Source of the DNA: Lachnospiraceae bacterium
GTDB lineage: Bacteria; Bacillota; Clostridia; Lachnospirales; Lachnospiraceae
NCBI GenBank assembly: GCA_015056885.1
Contig: SVFL01000017.1
Span: 1 to 54,385, forward strand
Length of the DNA: 54,385 bases
Direction of reading: 5' to 3'
Below are positions 1 to 8,350 of the stretch, piece by piece; within the stretch, counting starts at the first letter, position 1, and every line of letters begins with the position of its first letter. The notes beneath the pieces were generated by a model. The model saw only the letters and a list, made by a program, of their open reading frames with translations. It did not search any database and was not told the DNA's origin. A program made the position numbers and the translations under genes.

Positions 1-1
1 T

Positions 2-943
2 AAGCTTGGTGCAACCATTAATTTGGATGATTTTACACATATTGATTTTCTGGAGAAGACCATTGGTTATTTGCCCAAGACCATGAGTTGTCGTTATAAC
101 CCCGGTGGATATTTTTCCATCAGTAATAATATTATGGATAATCCCGGTGATGCTAAGTACGGTTTTACTACCGAGCAGCTTTTTGAAGGATTTAAAGTAA
201 TGAAGGAGAAGGGCGTGGAGAATTTTGGTATTCACGCATTTCTTGCAAGTAATACCGTGACCAATGAGTATTATCCGACTCTGGCAAAGACTCTTTTTGA
301 AACAGCCGTAAAGCTGAAAGAAGAGACAGGTGCTCATATTGCATTTATTAATTTGTCCGGTGGTATCGGCATCCCTTATCGTCCTGAACAGGAGCCTAAT
401 GATATCCGAGCGATCGGTGAAGGCGTTCGCAAGGTGTATGAGGAGGTATTGGTTCCCGCAGGCATGGGAGATGTGGCTATTTATACCGAGCTTGGACGTT
501 TCATGATGGCTCCTTATGGACATCTTGTGACAAAGGTTATCCATGAGAAGCATACTCACAAGGAGTACATTGGTGTGGATGCCTGTGCTGTTAATCTGAT
601 GCGTCCGGCTATGTATGGTGCATATCATCATATTACTGTTCTGGGTAAGGAAGATGCGGCTTGTGAGCGTGTGTATGATGTAGTAGGTTCTCTGTGTGAG
701 AATAACGATAAGTTTGCCATTGACAGAGAACTGCCTGAAATTGAAATAGGAGACTATATTGCAATTCACGATACCGGAGCACATGGTTTTGCCATGGGTT
801 ATAATTATAATGGTAAATTGAAGTCTGCAGAACTTTTGCTCAAGGAAGATGGCAGCGTAGAAATGATACGTCGTGCAGAGACTCCCAAGGACTATTTTGC
901 AACCTTTGATTGTTTTGATATTTTCAACAAAATGGATTTTTAA
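2..943 (+). CDS. lysA: Diaminopimelate decarboxylase, 5'-truncated by the window edge
   Basis: PLP-dependent fold-type III decarboxylase expected to convert meso-diaminopimelate to L-lysine in the cytoplasm. The frame is open from base 2, so the TTG at 23 is internal and about 100 N-terminal residues (with the PLP-lysine segment) lie outside the window. Visible are the barrel strand with HAFLASN, the glycine-rich phosphate loop LSGGIGIPY, the TELGRFMMAPYGHL segment, the VDACAVNLMRP strand and the C-terminal EIGDYIAIHDTGAHGFAMGYNYNG motif region typical of the family (given here only as landmarks; the last is split as EIGDYIAIHDTGAHG and FAMGYNYNG). The gene ends 27 bp before the peptidase gene and both could share a transcript. 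The family also contains carboxynorspermidine decarboxylases, but the AHG..MGYNYNG end favours lysA. Confidence 0.85.
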   Translation, partial: KLGATINLDDFTHIDFLEKTIGYLPKTMSCRYNPGGYFSISNNIMDNPGDAKYGFTTEQLFEGFKVMKEKGVENFGIHAFLASNTVTNEYYPTLAKTLFETAVKLKEETGAHIAFINLSGGIGIPYRPEQEPNDIRAIGEGVRKVYEEVLVPAGMGDVAIYTELGRFMMAPYGHLVTKVIHEKHTHKEYIGVDACAVNLMRPAMYGAYHHITVLGKEDAACERVYDVVGSLCENNDKFAIDRELPEIEIGDYIAIHDTGAHGFAMGYNYNGKLKSAELLLKEDGSVEMIRRAETPKDYFATFDCFDIFNKMDF

Positions 944-970
944 AATGAATTTTGAATAGGAGAAATACGG

Positions 971-2011
971 ATGAGATATCCTAAAAGTCTTCCGCAAAAT
1001 GGTACAATCGGTTTTGTGGCACCTTCTTTTGGATGTGCCACAGAGCCTTACAAATCCGGCTTTGCCAATGCGCAGAAAAAATTTGCAGAGCGCGGATATG
1101 GATTGGATATTGGCCCCAATTGCTATGCCGGAGAGGGGATTGGTATCAGTAACACTCCCCAAAAGTGTGCTCAGGAACTTATGGATTACTATTGCAGTGA
1201 AAAAAATGACTGTCTGATTTCCTGCGGTGGTGGCGAATTGATGTGCGAAGTTTTGTCCCATATGGATTTTGAGCGTATCAAAAATGCAGAGCCCAAGTGG
1301 TATATGGGATATTCGGACAATACCAATTTTACTTATTTGCAGGCCACTATGTGTGATACTGCGGCAATTTATGGTCCTTGTGCGGCACCTTTTGGTATGG
1401 AGCCCTGGCACGAGGCTATAGAAGATGCATTCAGCCTTATCACGGGAGTTAAGGATACGGTAACAGGTTATGATAAGTGGGAGAAGGAATCTTTGAAGGA
1501 TGAGGAACATCCGTTGGTTCCTTATAATGTGACGGAAGAGAAGATTCTTCGTACGTATATAGGTATGAAGGAAGTTTCCGGGCAGCAGATAAGTATGAAA
1601 GGTCGTCTTTTAGGCGGTTGTATGGATTGTCTGGTGAATCTTTTGGGGACACGTTTTGACAAGACTAGAGAGTTTGCCAAGAAGTATAAAGAGGACGGAA
1701 TTATTTGGTTCCTTGAGGCGTGTGATTTAAATGTATTCAGTATCCGTCGTGCCATGTGGCAGATGGAGGAAGCCGGCTGGTTTGAGCATGTAAAAGGATT
1801 TTTAATCGGCAGACCCTTGTGTTATGCTCAGGAAATAATGGGATTGGATGCTTATAAAGCTGTGCTTGAAATTGCAGGACGTAAAAACGTGCCGGTTATT
1901 ATGGATGTTGATTTGGGACATTTGCCGCCCATGATGCCTTTGATTGTGGGAAGTTTTGGCGAGATAGTAGTACAAGGAAATGATATTTCGATTAAGATGA
2001 ATCAGATATAA
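971..2011 (+). CDS. LD-carboxypeptidase / MccF-like serine peptidase (family S66)
   Basis: 346-aa cytoplasmic serine peptidase of family S66, whose members remove the terminal D-Ala from L,D-linked muropeptides during wall recycling or, in MccF, cleave peptide-nucleotide antibiotics. The N-terminal start IGFVAPSFG is the family's first strand. The nucleophile elbow is GYSD at residues 113-116 (S115); the other triad members are probably E249 (WFLEACD) and H317 (DLGHLPPM). No signal peptide is seen. ATG at 971 follows AGGAGAAATACGG. It sits between lysA and an HD-GYP gene with short gaps (27 and 10 bp). The link to lysA (diaminopimelate supply) makes wall recycling plausible. Whether it is an LdcA or an MccF-type resistance enzyme cannot be told from the sequence alone. 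Confidence 0.85.
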   Translation: MRYPKSLPQNGTIGFVAPSFGCATEPYKSGFANAQKKFAERGYGLDIGPNCYAGEGIGISNTPQKCAQELMDYYCSEKNDCLISCGGGELMCEVLSHMDFERIKNAEPKWYMGYSDNTNFTYLQATMCDTAAIYGPCAAPFGMEPWHEAIEDAFSLITGVKDTVTGYDKWEKESLKDEEHPLVPYNVTEEKILRTYIGMKEVSGQQISMKGRLLGGCMDCLVNLLGTRFDKTREFAKKYKEDGIIWFLEACDLNVFSIRRAMWQMEEAGWFEHVKGFLIGRPLCYAQEIMGLDAYKAVLEIAGRKNVPVIMDVDLGHLPPMMPLIVGSFGEIVVQGNDISIKMNQI

Positions 2012-2021
2012 GAGAGGTACT

Positions 2022-4184
2022 ATGCAGGACGAAACCAGAAAAATAAACCATAGCTTAATGGTGGGGTGGACAGTTATTGTGACGATACTGTCCGGTGCCT
2101 ATATAGGAGAAGTTGTTAAGGGCCAGAGAGATTGGGGATATGTAGCAGTGTTCATGGCGGTTACGCTTATCCCATATTTGGTATGTCAATTTTATTATCA
2201 TAGAAACCCGGGATGGGAAAAGTTGCGATACCGGATGGTATGGGGATATTCTATGATGTATATGTTCTGCCTTTTGACGGGCAGTACAAGCATGGTTTGT
2301 TGTTACGTTCTGCCGTTATTGTCTCTTTTGATTCTCTATCATCAACCGGAACTGATTTTGTGGTCAGGTGTCTTAAGTGTTCTGTTAAATATAATATCTA
2401 TTATTTTACGTTTTCTTAGTGGGGACTTAACCCTGGAAACGAGTAAAGATGCAGAAATACAGATTGCATTGATTATCTTATGTTTTTCCTTCTGCTATGT
2501 AGCTGCAAAAATGTATAATGAGATTCACATTAAAAATAAAGAGGTTATGGCTGAACTGGAGGAGAAGAATGTTCAAGCCAGCCAAATGACCATGCAGACG
2601 GTAATGACGATTGTTAATACCATCGATGCTAAGGATGAGTACACTAAGGGTCATTCTCAGCGTGTTTCAGAGTATGCTGCAGCTTTGGCGGAGGAAATCG
2701 GTTTGCCGGAGACGGAAGTAGAGCGAATTCGTTATATTGGTCTTTTGCATGATATTGGTAAAATTGGTGTGCCGGATGCTATTTTGAATAAGCCCGGACG
2801 TTTGAATACGACGGAGTTTTCATTGATGAAACTTCATACTGTGGTCGGTGGAGAGATTTTAAAGGATATCAATTCCATGGAGAATTTGGACGAGGGTGCA
2901 AAATATCATCATGAACGATATGATGGAAACGGATATCCGGAAGGCTTAGAGGGAGAAAATATTCCGCTCGTGGCTCGCATTATTGGAATTGCCGATGCTT
3001 ATGATGCTATGACAAGCCACCGAGTATACAGAAAACGTTTGTCGGATGAAGCGGTTGAACAGGAGATACGCCGCGGAGCGGGAACACAGTTTGATCCAAA
3101 GTTGGCAGAAGCTTTCTTACAGTTGCTGAAAAAAGGTACATTGCAGGCGATTGAAAGTGATAAATTTGATGCCCAGGACGGAAGTGAAGATTCGGTGGGC
3201 GGAGAGTTGTTACTTAGGCTGTTGGATGATGCAGGAGCATATAATTCTGCGGAGACCGGCAGAGACAGCATGACCGGTGTTCATAACCGGACACATGGAG
3301 AGCAGATGCTTGCAGATTACATCAAGAGTGGCGAAGGTTGCCTTATGACAATTGATATTGATGCTTTGCGCAATATCAATAGTATGCAAGGTTTCCTGAA
3401 GGGAGATTTGTATATTAATACCATTGCAAATCTATTGGATAGAAGTTTTCTGAATAAGATTCTTTATCGAAGCAGCGGAGATGAATTTGTATGTTTTCTG
3501 TGTGGAGTAACGAAGACGGAGTATGCATTAAAGAATGCTCAAATTCTTTTAGAATCAATAGAGCAGATGCGTGCAGAGGATGAGGAACTTGCAGAATTGT
3601 CGGTATCCATCGGATTTTTGATTGTACGTGCAGGAGAGTTCACGGTAAATGAAGCATTGAGTCGTGCCGAGAGGGCTGTTTATTTTGCCAAGCAAAAGGG
3701 AGGCGGTCACATTAGTAACTACCATGATTTAGCTCCCAATTTCCAACCGGCATTGTCAAAGGAAGATTTGAATAACTTGCTTAAGAGAATTCACAAGCAA
3801 GGCAGTTATTCTAAGGCATATGAGGTGAATTATCCTGAATTTGCCAGAATGCTTAATTATTTGGAGCGTGTTGCGGAGAGAAATGATCAGCAGATGCAGG
3901 TTATTATGTTTACTTTACTTGCAGCGGATGAGGAGTCGGTGACCATTGACCAGAAACAGGAGGCTATGCGTCAGCTGGAGGCGGCAGTATTGACTTCATT
4001 GCGTAAGGTGGATGTGACGGTGCAGTTCTCCAGTTCTCAGAGAATTGTAATTTTGATGAATATGAGCAGAGATAATTTGCAGAGTATTACGCATCGTATC
4101 AGTAGTGCATTTTACAAGAGTGATACAAATAAACTGTTTAGTTTAAATTATGAAATTGCAGATATGGCTCCCATAGAGGAGTAA
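2022..4184 (+). CDS. Membrane HD-GYP phosphodiesterase with degenerate GGDEF and extra C-terminal domain
   Basis: 720-aa inner-membrane signalling protein. Residues 10-165 hold about five hydrophobic segments. After a short coiled coil (167-195) comes an HD-GYP domain (about 196-370) with HD at H243/D244 followed by GKIG, and the GYP motif in DGNGYPEGL (301-309), so c-di-GMP hydrolysis is expected. A GGDEF-like domain (about 415-575) follows, but its signature reads S-S-G-D-E-F (484-489), which probably abolishes cyclase activity and may leave GTP binding or a structural role. Residues about 590-720 form a further domain ending in SLRKVDV...SSSQRIVILM that recurs at the C-terminus of the REC-GGDEF protein at 32224-33579. 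It starts 10 bp after the peptidase gene with AGAGAGG as ribosome binding site. Cytoplasmic output, unknown input. Confidence 0.9.
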   Translation: MQDETRKINHSLMVGWTVIVTILSGAYIGEVVKGQRDWGYVAVFMAVTLIPYLVCQFYYHRNPGWEKLRYRMVWGYSMMYMFCLLTGSTSMVCCYVLPLLSLLILYHQPELILWSGVLSVLLNIISIILRFLSGDLTLETSKDAEIQIALIILCFSFCYVAAKMYNEIHIKNKEVMAELEEKNVQASQMTMQTVMTIVNTIDAKDEYTKGHSQRVSEYAAALAEEIGLPETEVERIRYIGLLHDIGKIGVPDAILNKPGRLNTTEFSLMKLHTVVGGEILKDINSMENLDEGAKYHHERYDGNGYPEGLEGENIPLVARIIGIADAYDAMTSHRVYRKRLSDEAVEQEIRRGAGTQFDPKLAEAFLQLLKKGTLQAIESDKFDAQDGSEDSVGGELLLRLLDDAGAYNSAETGRDSMTGVHNRTHGEQMLADYIKSGEGCLMTIDIDALRNINSMQGFLKGDLYINTIANLLDRSFLNKILYRSSGDEFVCFLCGVTKTEYALKNAQILLESIEQMRAEDEELAELSVSIGFLIVRAGEFTVNEALSRAERAVYFAKQKGGGHISNYHDLAPNFQPALSKEDLNNLLKRIHKQGSYSKAYEVNYPEFARMLNYLERVAERNDQQMQVIMFTLLAADEESVTIDQKQEAMRQLEAAVLTSLRKVDVTVQFSSSQRIVILMNMSRDNLQSITHRISSAFYKSDTNKLFSLNYEIADMAPIEE

Positions 4185-4189
4185 CACAG

Positions 4190-4215
4190 AGACTACTGCC
4201 TTTGGGTGGTAGTCT
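4190..4215 (+). terminator. Hairpin after the HD-GYP gene
   Basis: AGACTAC pairs with GTAGTCT, with further G-U pairs above it, 5 bp after the stop. The following run of T is poor, so it is a weak intrinsic terminator or a processing hairpin. Confidence 0.5.
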
Positions 4216-4621
4216 TTGCTATTATAGAAAAAGGTATGGAAAGAGTAAAGGCTGACACAATGTCAGGAAAAATGCGTTTTTTTTAACGAAAACCATGACT
4301 TAGTGTCACACGGGAAAGTGCACATTTTCATTACTTTTTATTTGAGCAGAATGCATTTTTAACCTTGGTTATTTTCACTATGGTAACTTAACAGTTTTCG
4401 TAATATAGATGCAAATAGACAAGGCACAGAAAAATGAAATTAGTAAAAATACACAAAAAGATTGGCGCAAAGGAAATGTTTTAGATGTTTTCGATAACAA
4501 AATTGCCAATCTTTCTTTTTTGGATTTGCGACTCCTTGTTTTGTTAATTGGATTTTGGTATGTTTAGTGTGACATTTTTCGGAACACAAAATCTATGACA
4601 CAAAATTAAGGAGGTCGCAAA
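4216..4621 (+). other. Gene-free AT-rich leader region of the pectate lyase
   Basis: About 400 bp without a credible gene. It holds a small dyad CTGACA-CAA-TGTCAG at 4252-4266, more scattered TGTCA/TGACA words near 4304, 4568 and 4596, a long-loop hairpin with T-run (4457-4520), and a possible promoter TTGTTT (4536-4541), 17 bp, TATGTT (4559-4564) placed after that hairpin. The ribosome binding site AAGGAGGT lies at 4608-4615, 6 bp before the GTG start. This arrangement suggests that the lyase gene is transcribed separately from the upstream operon and may be controlled by a repressor or activator that binds TGACA-type dyads. No known riboswitch consensus could be fitted. Confidence 0.5.
4457..4520 (+). 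terminator. Perfect 10-bp stem with 38-nt loop followed by T-run
   Basis: AAAGATTGGC (4457-4466) pairs perfectly with GCCAATCTTT (4505-4514) and is followed by CTTTTTT. It has the shape of an intrinsic terminator with an unusually large loop. No coding sequence lies just upstream, so it ends either read-through from the HD-GYP gene, a short untranslated RNA, or an attenuated leader. Confidence 0.5.
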
Positions 4622-7156
4622 GTGAAAAAGTTTGGTCGAAAGGTGCTTTCGGTAGTTTTAACTTTGGCAACTGTGTTTACTACAATCGGATTGATTCCGG
4701 AACCGGTACATGCAGCTGCGGTAGAACCTGAGAGCGGAAACATTTACTACATCAAGAACAAAAACAGTGGTAAGTATCTTACTGTAGAGGGTGATTCTGC
4801 AAGTGACGGTGCTAATGTCATTCAGTCAACCGGTACAGGTTCTCTTGGACAGAGATGGATTTTGGAGCAGAATTCTAATGGCACATATCGCCTTCATCCT
4901 GCGACGGACATGACGGGTGGTATTTCCCTCGATGTAGCAAATGGTAGTACAAGCGGTGGTGCGAATATTCAGATATGGTCCAATAATAGTGCATCTGCAC
5001 AGAATTTCGGCATTACAGCCAGTGGTGACGGATATGTAATTACTACTGAAGTTACCGGACACGCAAGTTGCTTAGATGTATTGAACATGAGCACTGAGAG
5101 TGGCGCAAATGTCATTCAGTGGACGAATAATGCAACTGCTAATCAGATTTGGTATTTTGAGGAAGCTTCATGGCCTTCTTCCGGCAGCTCCTCAAGCAGC
5201 TCAAGTTCTTCCGGTAGTTCAAGCTCTTCCGGCAGTAGCACAAGCACTTCCACAACAAGTGATACCTCCAATGCATCCTATATTGAAGAAGGTTGGTATT
5301 ACATCAAGAATGTAAACAGTAATAAGTATCTTCAGGTAGAGAATAACAGTGGCTATGCAGGTGCTAATGTAAATCAGGGTACCGGTACCGGTGTCAGCGG
5401 ACAGAAATGGTATGTTGACAATGTGGGTGATGGCTACTATGTTTTGAAAAATGGACTTGGCGATTATAATCTCGATGTATATGGTTGGGGCACTGCAGAC
5501 GGAACCAACATTGGTATCTGGGATGCGAATGGTCTTGATTGTCAGCAGTTTAAATTCTATGAAGCTTCCAGCGGTAAGTATGCTATCATGACCAAGCTTA
5601 CTAGTGATGAGAAGTGTCTTGACGTTTATAACATTTCCACTGATGATGGTGCAAATGTATGTCAGTGGTCCTATTGGGGCGGCAATGGTCAGCTGTGGAT
5701 TCTTGAGAGTGTTGGTGGTTCTTCTTCCGGTAGTTCCTCCGGCGGTTCTTCCGATTCCGGCAGTTCTTCAAGCTCCGTAAGTTCTGCAATTGATGCGGAT
5801 GGCTATCCTGATCAGCTGATGACTTTTGTGAGCACCAGTGATGGTAAGTATGTGACAGCAGGAAGTTCTGCAGTATCTTCGAATGGAACCGGTTCCACTG
5901 CTAACAGATGGAAGATTGTAAAGAAGGGCAGCGACTATTATCAGATTATCAATGCTTCTAACGGTAAGGCACTTGCACCTGCAAGTAACAGCGCGACAAG
6001 CGGCGCAAGTGTTGTAACCAACTCTGTTGCAAGTAATAATGCACAGTATTGGAAGATTACAGCTGTTAAGACAGACTGTAACGGCGATAATTTAAACTAT
6101 AAGATTGTAAACTATGCAAATACGAATCTGGCTCTGACTTTGTCAGGCAGCAGTTATGTGCTCAGCACTTACAGTGGTTCGGCTACCCAGTGCTTTAGAT
6201 TTAATGCATACGGTGCAGAGGGCTTTGCAGGTTATTCCAAGAATATGAGCGGTAGCGAGAAGGCATCCGTAACAGGTGGTGTTCTGGGTGATGTAGTTTA
6301 TGTAAGCAGCACCAGCTCCTTGCAGAGTTATGCATCCGGTTCCACTCCTTATACCATCGTAATAAACAGCAATATCTCTGAGTCCGCATTGACCAAGGTA
6401 ACTGTTGGTAAGAACAAGACTTTTATTGGTAAATTTGGTTCCGGTACTTTAAGCAATATTCATTTCAGATGTATCAGCAGTTCCGGTAATGTAATTTTCA
6501 AAAATATTACCTTCAAGCATGATGCAAGCAAAAATGAAAATGACGATATTCAGATGTATATTTCCAATGGTAATAACTTCTGGGTTGACCACTGTACCTT
6601 CAGCGGACATAGTTCCATGACCGATAGTGATGTGGATAAGCATATGTATGTAGGTCTGAAGGCTGACTTTGTATCTGTGACCGGTTGTTATTTTGGTGGT
6701 CACAAGTATGGTCTGATTCTCGGCTATCCCAATGAGGACGGTGTAGGTACATACAGCGGCTATCCCCGCATGACGATTGCTAACAACTATTTCTACAACA
6801 ACTACACCAGAGCACCGGGACTGATGCGTTATGGTTATTTCCATTGCTATAACAACTTTATCTACGGCTTCAATCTGGGTTACACACCTTACACCGGCTG
6901 TAATATTTATTCCGAGAAAAACTACTTTGATAAGGGTAGCTACAGCGGCAAGGTAGTAGATGATAAGGGCGTTGGCGCATTTACTGATAGCGGTTCTGTT
7001 TTGTCCAGTAGTGTTTCTAATCTGGCAACTGCAGCAACCAGTTGGAGACCTTCTACCAACTACAGTTATGCAACCAGAAGTGCAAGCGACGCTAAGACCT
7101 GGGCACAGAATTATACCGGTGCACAGAGTTCCAAAATTACTTACGCAATTGACTAA
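4622..7156 (+). CDS. Secreted pectate lyase (PL1-like) with three ricin-type beta-trefoil domains
   Basis: 844-aa exported enzyme. The signal peptide (1-32) has a basic start, a hydrophobic core and a VHAAA cleavage site. Two clear ricin-B/CBM13-like trefoils (about 38-180 and 222-362) show repeated GANV.QW and QxW elements; a third, more divergent one spans about 396-528. Ser/Gly-rich linkers join them (185-216, 364-388). The catalytic part (about 533-844) is a right-handed beta-helix of PL1 type: DDIQMY (641-646), NFWVDHCTF (652-660) and DSDVDKH (668-674) supply probable calcium ligands, and R730 in TRAPGLMR matches the family's catalytic arginine. It should cleave demethylated pectin by beta-elimination outside the cell. 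GTG start after AAGGAGGT. No sortase motif, dockerin or SLH domain is visible, so it is probably released. Confidence 0.9.
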   Translation: MKKFGRKVLSVVLTLATVFTTIGLIPEPVHAAAVEPESGNIYYIKNKNSGKYLTVEGDSASDGANVIQSTGTGSLGQRWILEQNSNGTYRLHPATDMTGGISLDVANGSTSGGANIQIWSNNSASAQNFGITASGDGYVITTEVTGHASCLDVLNMSTESGANVIQWTNNATANQIWYFEEASWPSSGSSSSSSSSSGSSSSSGSSTSTSTTSDTSNASYIEEGWYYIKNVNSNKYLQVENNSGYAGANVNQGTGTGVSGQKWYVDNVGDGYYVLKNGLGDYNLDVYGWGTADGTNIGIWDANGLDCQQFKFYEASSGKYAIMTKLTSDEKCLDVYNISTDDGANVCQWSYWGGNGQLWILESVGGSSSGSSSGGSSDSGSSSSSVSSAIDADGYPDQLMTFVSTSDGKYVTAGSSAVSSNGTGSTANRWKIVKKGSDYYQIINASNGKALAPASNSATSGASVVTNSVASNNAQYWKITAVKTDCNGDNLNYKIVNYANTNLALTLSGSSYVLSTYSGSATQCFRFNAYGAEGFAGYSKNMSGSEKASVTGGVLGDVVYVSSTSSLQSYASGSTPYTIVINSNISESALTKVTVGKNKTFIGKFGSGTLSNIHFRCISSSGNVIFKNITFKHDASKNENDDIQMYISNGNNFWVDHCTFSGHSSMTDSDVDKHMYVGLKADFVSVTGCYFGGHKYGLILGYPNEDGVGTYSGYPRMTIANNYFYNNYTRAPGLMRYGYFHCYNNFIYGFNLGYTPYTGCNIYSEKNYFDKGSYSGKVVDDKGVGAFTDSGSVLSSSVSNLATAATSWRPSTNYSYATRSASDAKTWAQNYTGAQSSKITYAID

Positions 7157-7176
7157 TTCATTATTACTCCCCCTAT

Positions 7177-7216
7177 AGCCATAGCCCGACAGAAAATTGT
7201 CGGGCTATGGCTTTTT
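7177..7216 (+). terminator. Strong intrinsic terminator of the pectate lyase gene
   Basis: A perfect 15-bp stem, AGCCATAGCCCGACA (7177-7191) with its complement at 7198-7212, a 6-nt loop and a TTTT tail, 20 bp after the stop codon. Confidence 0.92.
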
Positions 7217-7223
7217 ATGATGA

Positions 7224-7265
7224 GTCAAATTACTATTTGACACTTTAGAGGCACTATATTAGAAT
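7224..7265 (+). promoter_or_regulatory. Promoter with dyad over the -35 box
   Basis: TTGACA (7237-7242), 17 bp, TAGAAT (7260-7265) gives a good vegetative promoter for the lipoprotein gene. A perfect dyad GTCAAAT-TACT-ATTTGAC (7224-7241) overlaps the -35 box and looks like an operator; the regulator is unknown. Confidence 0.6.
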
Positions 7266-7336
7266 AGGCTCAACTGAAAGATAATTGGAAATTTATTACA
7301 AATGTATGAGTTATCTTAAACGGAGGAGCAAATATT

Positions 7337-8335
7337 TTGAACAGAAAAGGTATTACAAGATATAAAGTAGTAATTACATTAGGTTTGTTGCTGGCAGGGA
7401 CAAATATAATTGGTTGTGGTATCCGCGAAAACAAAGCAGAAAGTGAGATTAGTTTACAGGAAACAGTTTTGATAGAGAGTGAGGAATCCGATAGCTATCA
7501 GGATAAAAATGTGGATTTGCAGGAAACGGAATCTGTACCAAACAATATTGAAGAAATACAAATGTCGCAGCAGACATTTATTCTGCCGGAGGGAGAGACC
7601 CTTGAGACACGAATTGCTACGCCGGAAGGATATGAGAGAATAGGTGCGGAAGAGGGAAGCTTGACGGATTTTATGCGAAAGTATGCTATGAAACCGGACG
7701 GTTCTCCGGTACTTCTTTATGATGGCAGGGAGAAGTACAATCAGAACGTTCATGCAGCAGTGTTTGAACTGCCTATTGAGGAAGCTGATTTGCAGCAGTG
7801 TGCTGATTCGGTTATGCGTGTTTATGCGGAATATTATTGGCAGAATGGGCAGTATGATAAGATTGGTTTTCATTTCACCAATGGATTTTGGTGCGATTAT
7901 GTGACATGGCGAGAGGGACATCGGGTTCATGTAAATGGTAACAATGTCAGTTGGAGCAAAGATGCATCTTATGATGATTCTTATGAATGTTTTGTGAAAT
8001 ATCTTAGAATGGTGTTTAATTATGCCGGAACCTTATCTATGGATTCGTTGGAGAGTAAAACCATTTCTTTGTCGGAAATGACAGTGGGAGATGTTATTTT
8101 GACCGGTGGTAGTCCGGGCCATGTGGTGATGGTGGCAGATGTTTGTGTGAATGAAGCAGGTGAAAAAGCATTTTTGTTGGCCCAAGGTTATATGCCTGCT
8201 CAGGAATTTCATGTACTAAACAATCCATTACATGAGCAGGACCCTTGGTATTATGAAACAGAAATGACATTTCCACTCTGTACGGCGGAATATGTTTTCG
8301 ATGATGCGAGTATGATTCGAAGATTGAGTTACTAA
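7337..8335 (+). CDS. DUF4846-like lipoprotein
   Basis: 332-aa predicted lipoprotein. The N-terminus has a basic start, a hydrophobic stretch and a lipobox ending in I-I-G-C with the lipidated Cys at residue 27, so the mature protein should be tethered outside the membrane. A Glu/Ser-rich spacer (28-85) is followed by a domain resembling DUF4846 (about 90-325), with landmarks GSPVLLYDG, DSVMRVYAEYYW, GDVILTGGSPGHVVMVAD and FLLAQGYMPAQEFHVL. The GGSPGHVVMVAD stretch with a Gly-His pair recalls NlpC/P60 and CHAP-type folds, but no catalytic Cys was identified; the function of the family is not known to me. The start is TTG, chosen because GGAGGAG lies 8-10 bp upstream. It has its own promoter and converges on the PHP-HAD gene with a 15-bp gap. 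Confidence 0.75.
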   Translation: MNRKGITRYKVVITLGLLLAGTNIIGCGIRENKAESEISLQETVLIESEESDSYQDKNVDLQETESVPNNIEEIQMSQQTFILPEGETLETRIATPEGYERIGAEEGSLTDFMRKYAMKPDGSPVLLYDGREKYNQNVHAAVFELPIEEADLQQCADSVMRVYAEYYWQNGQYDKIGFHFTNGFWCDYVTWREGHRVHVNGNNVSWSKDASYDDSYECFVKYLRMVFNYAGTLSMDSLESKTISLSEMTVGDVILTGGSPGHVVMVADVCVNEAGEKAFLLAQGYMPAQEFHVLNNPLHEQDPWYYETEMTFPLCTAEYVFDDASMIRRLSY

Positions 8336-8350
8336 GGGAAATTAATCGGA

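Noticed and set aside
4405..4520. Possible c-di-GMP-I (GEMM) riboswitch before the pectate lyase gene
   Set aside because: GGCACAG and GGCGCAAAG words recall the consensus, but the spacing is about 12 nt too long, the GGCAAACC segment and tetraloop receptor are missing, and the needed stems do not form.
5180..5260. Repetitive AGCTC/TTCC stretch in the pectate lyase gene
   Set aside because: Codes for the Ser-rich linker; no regular spacer-repeat pattern, hence no CRISPR or satellite.
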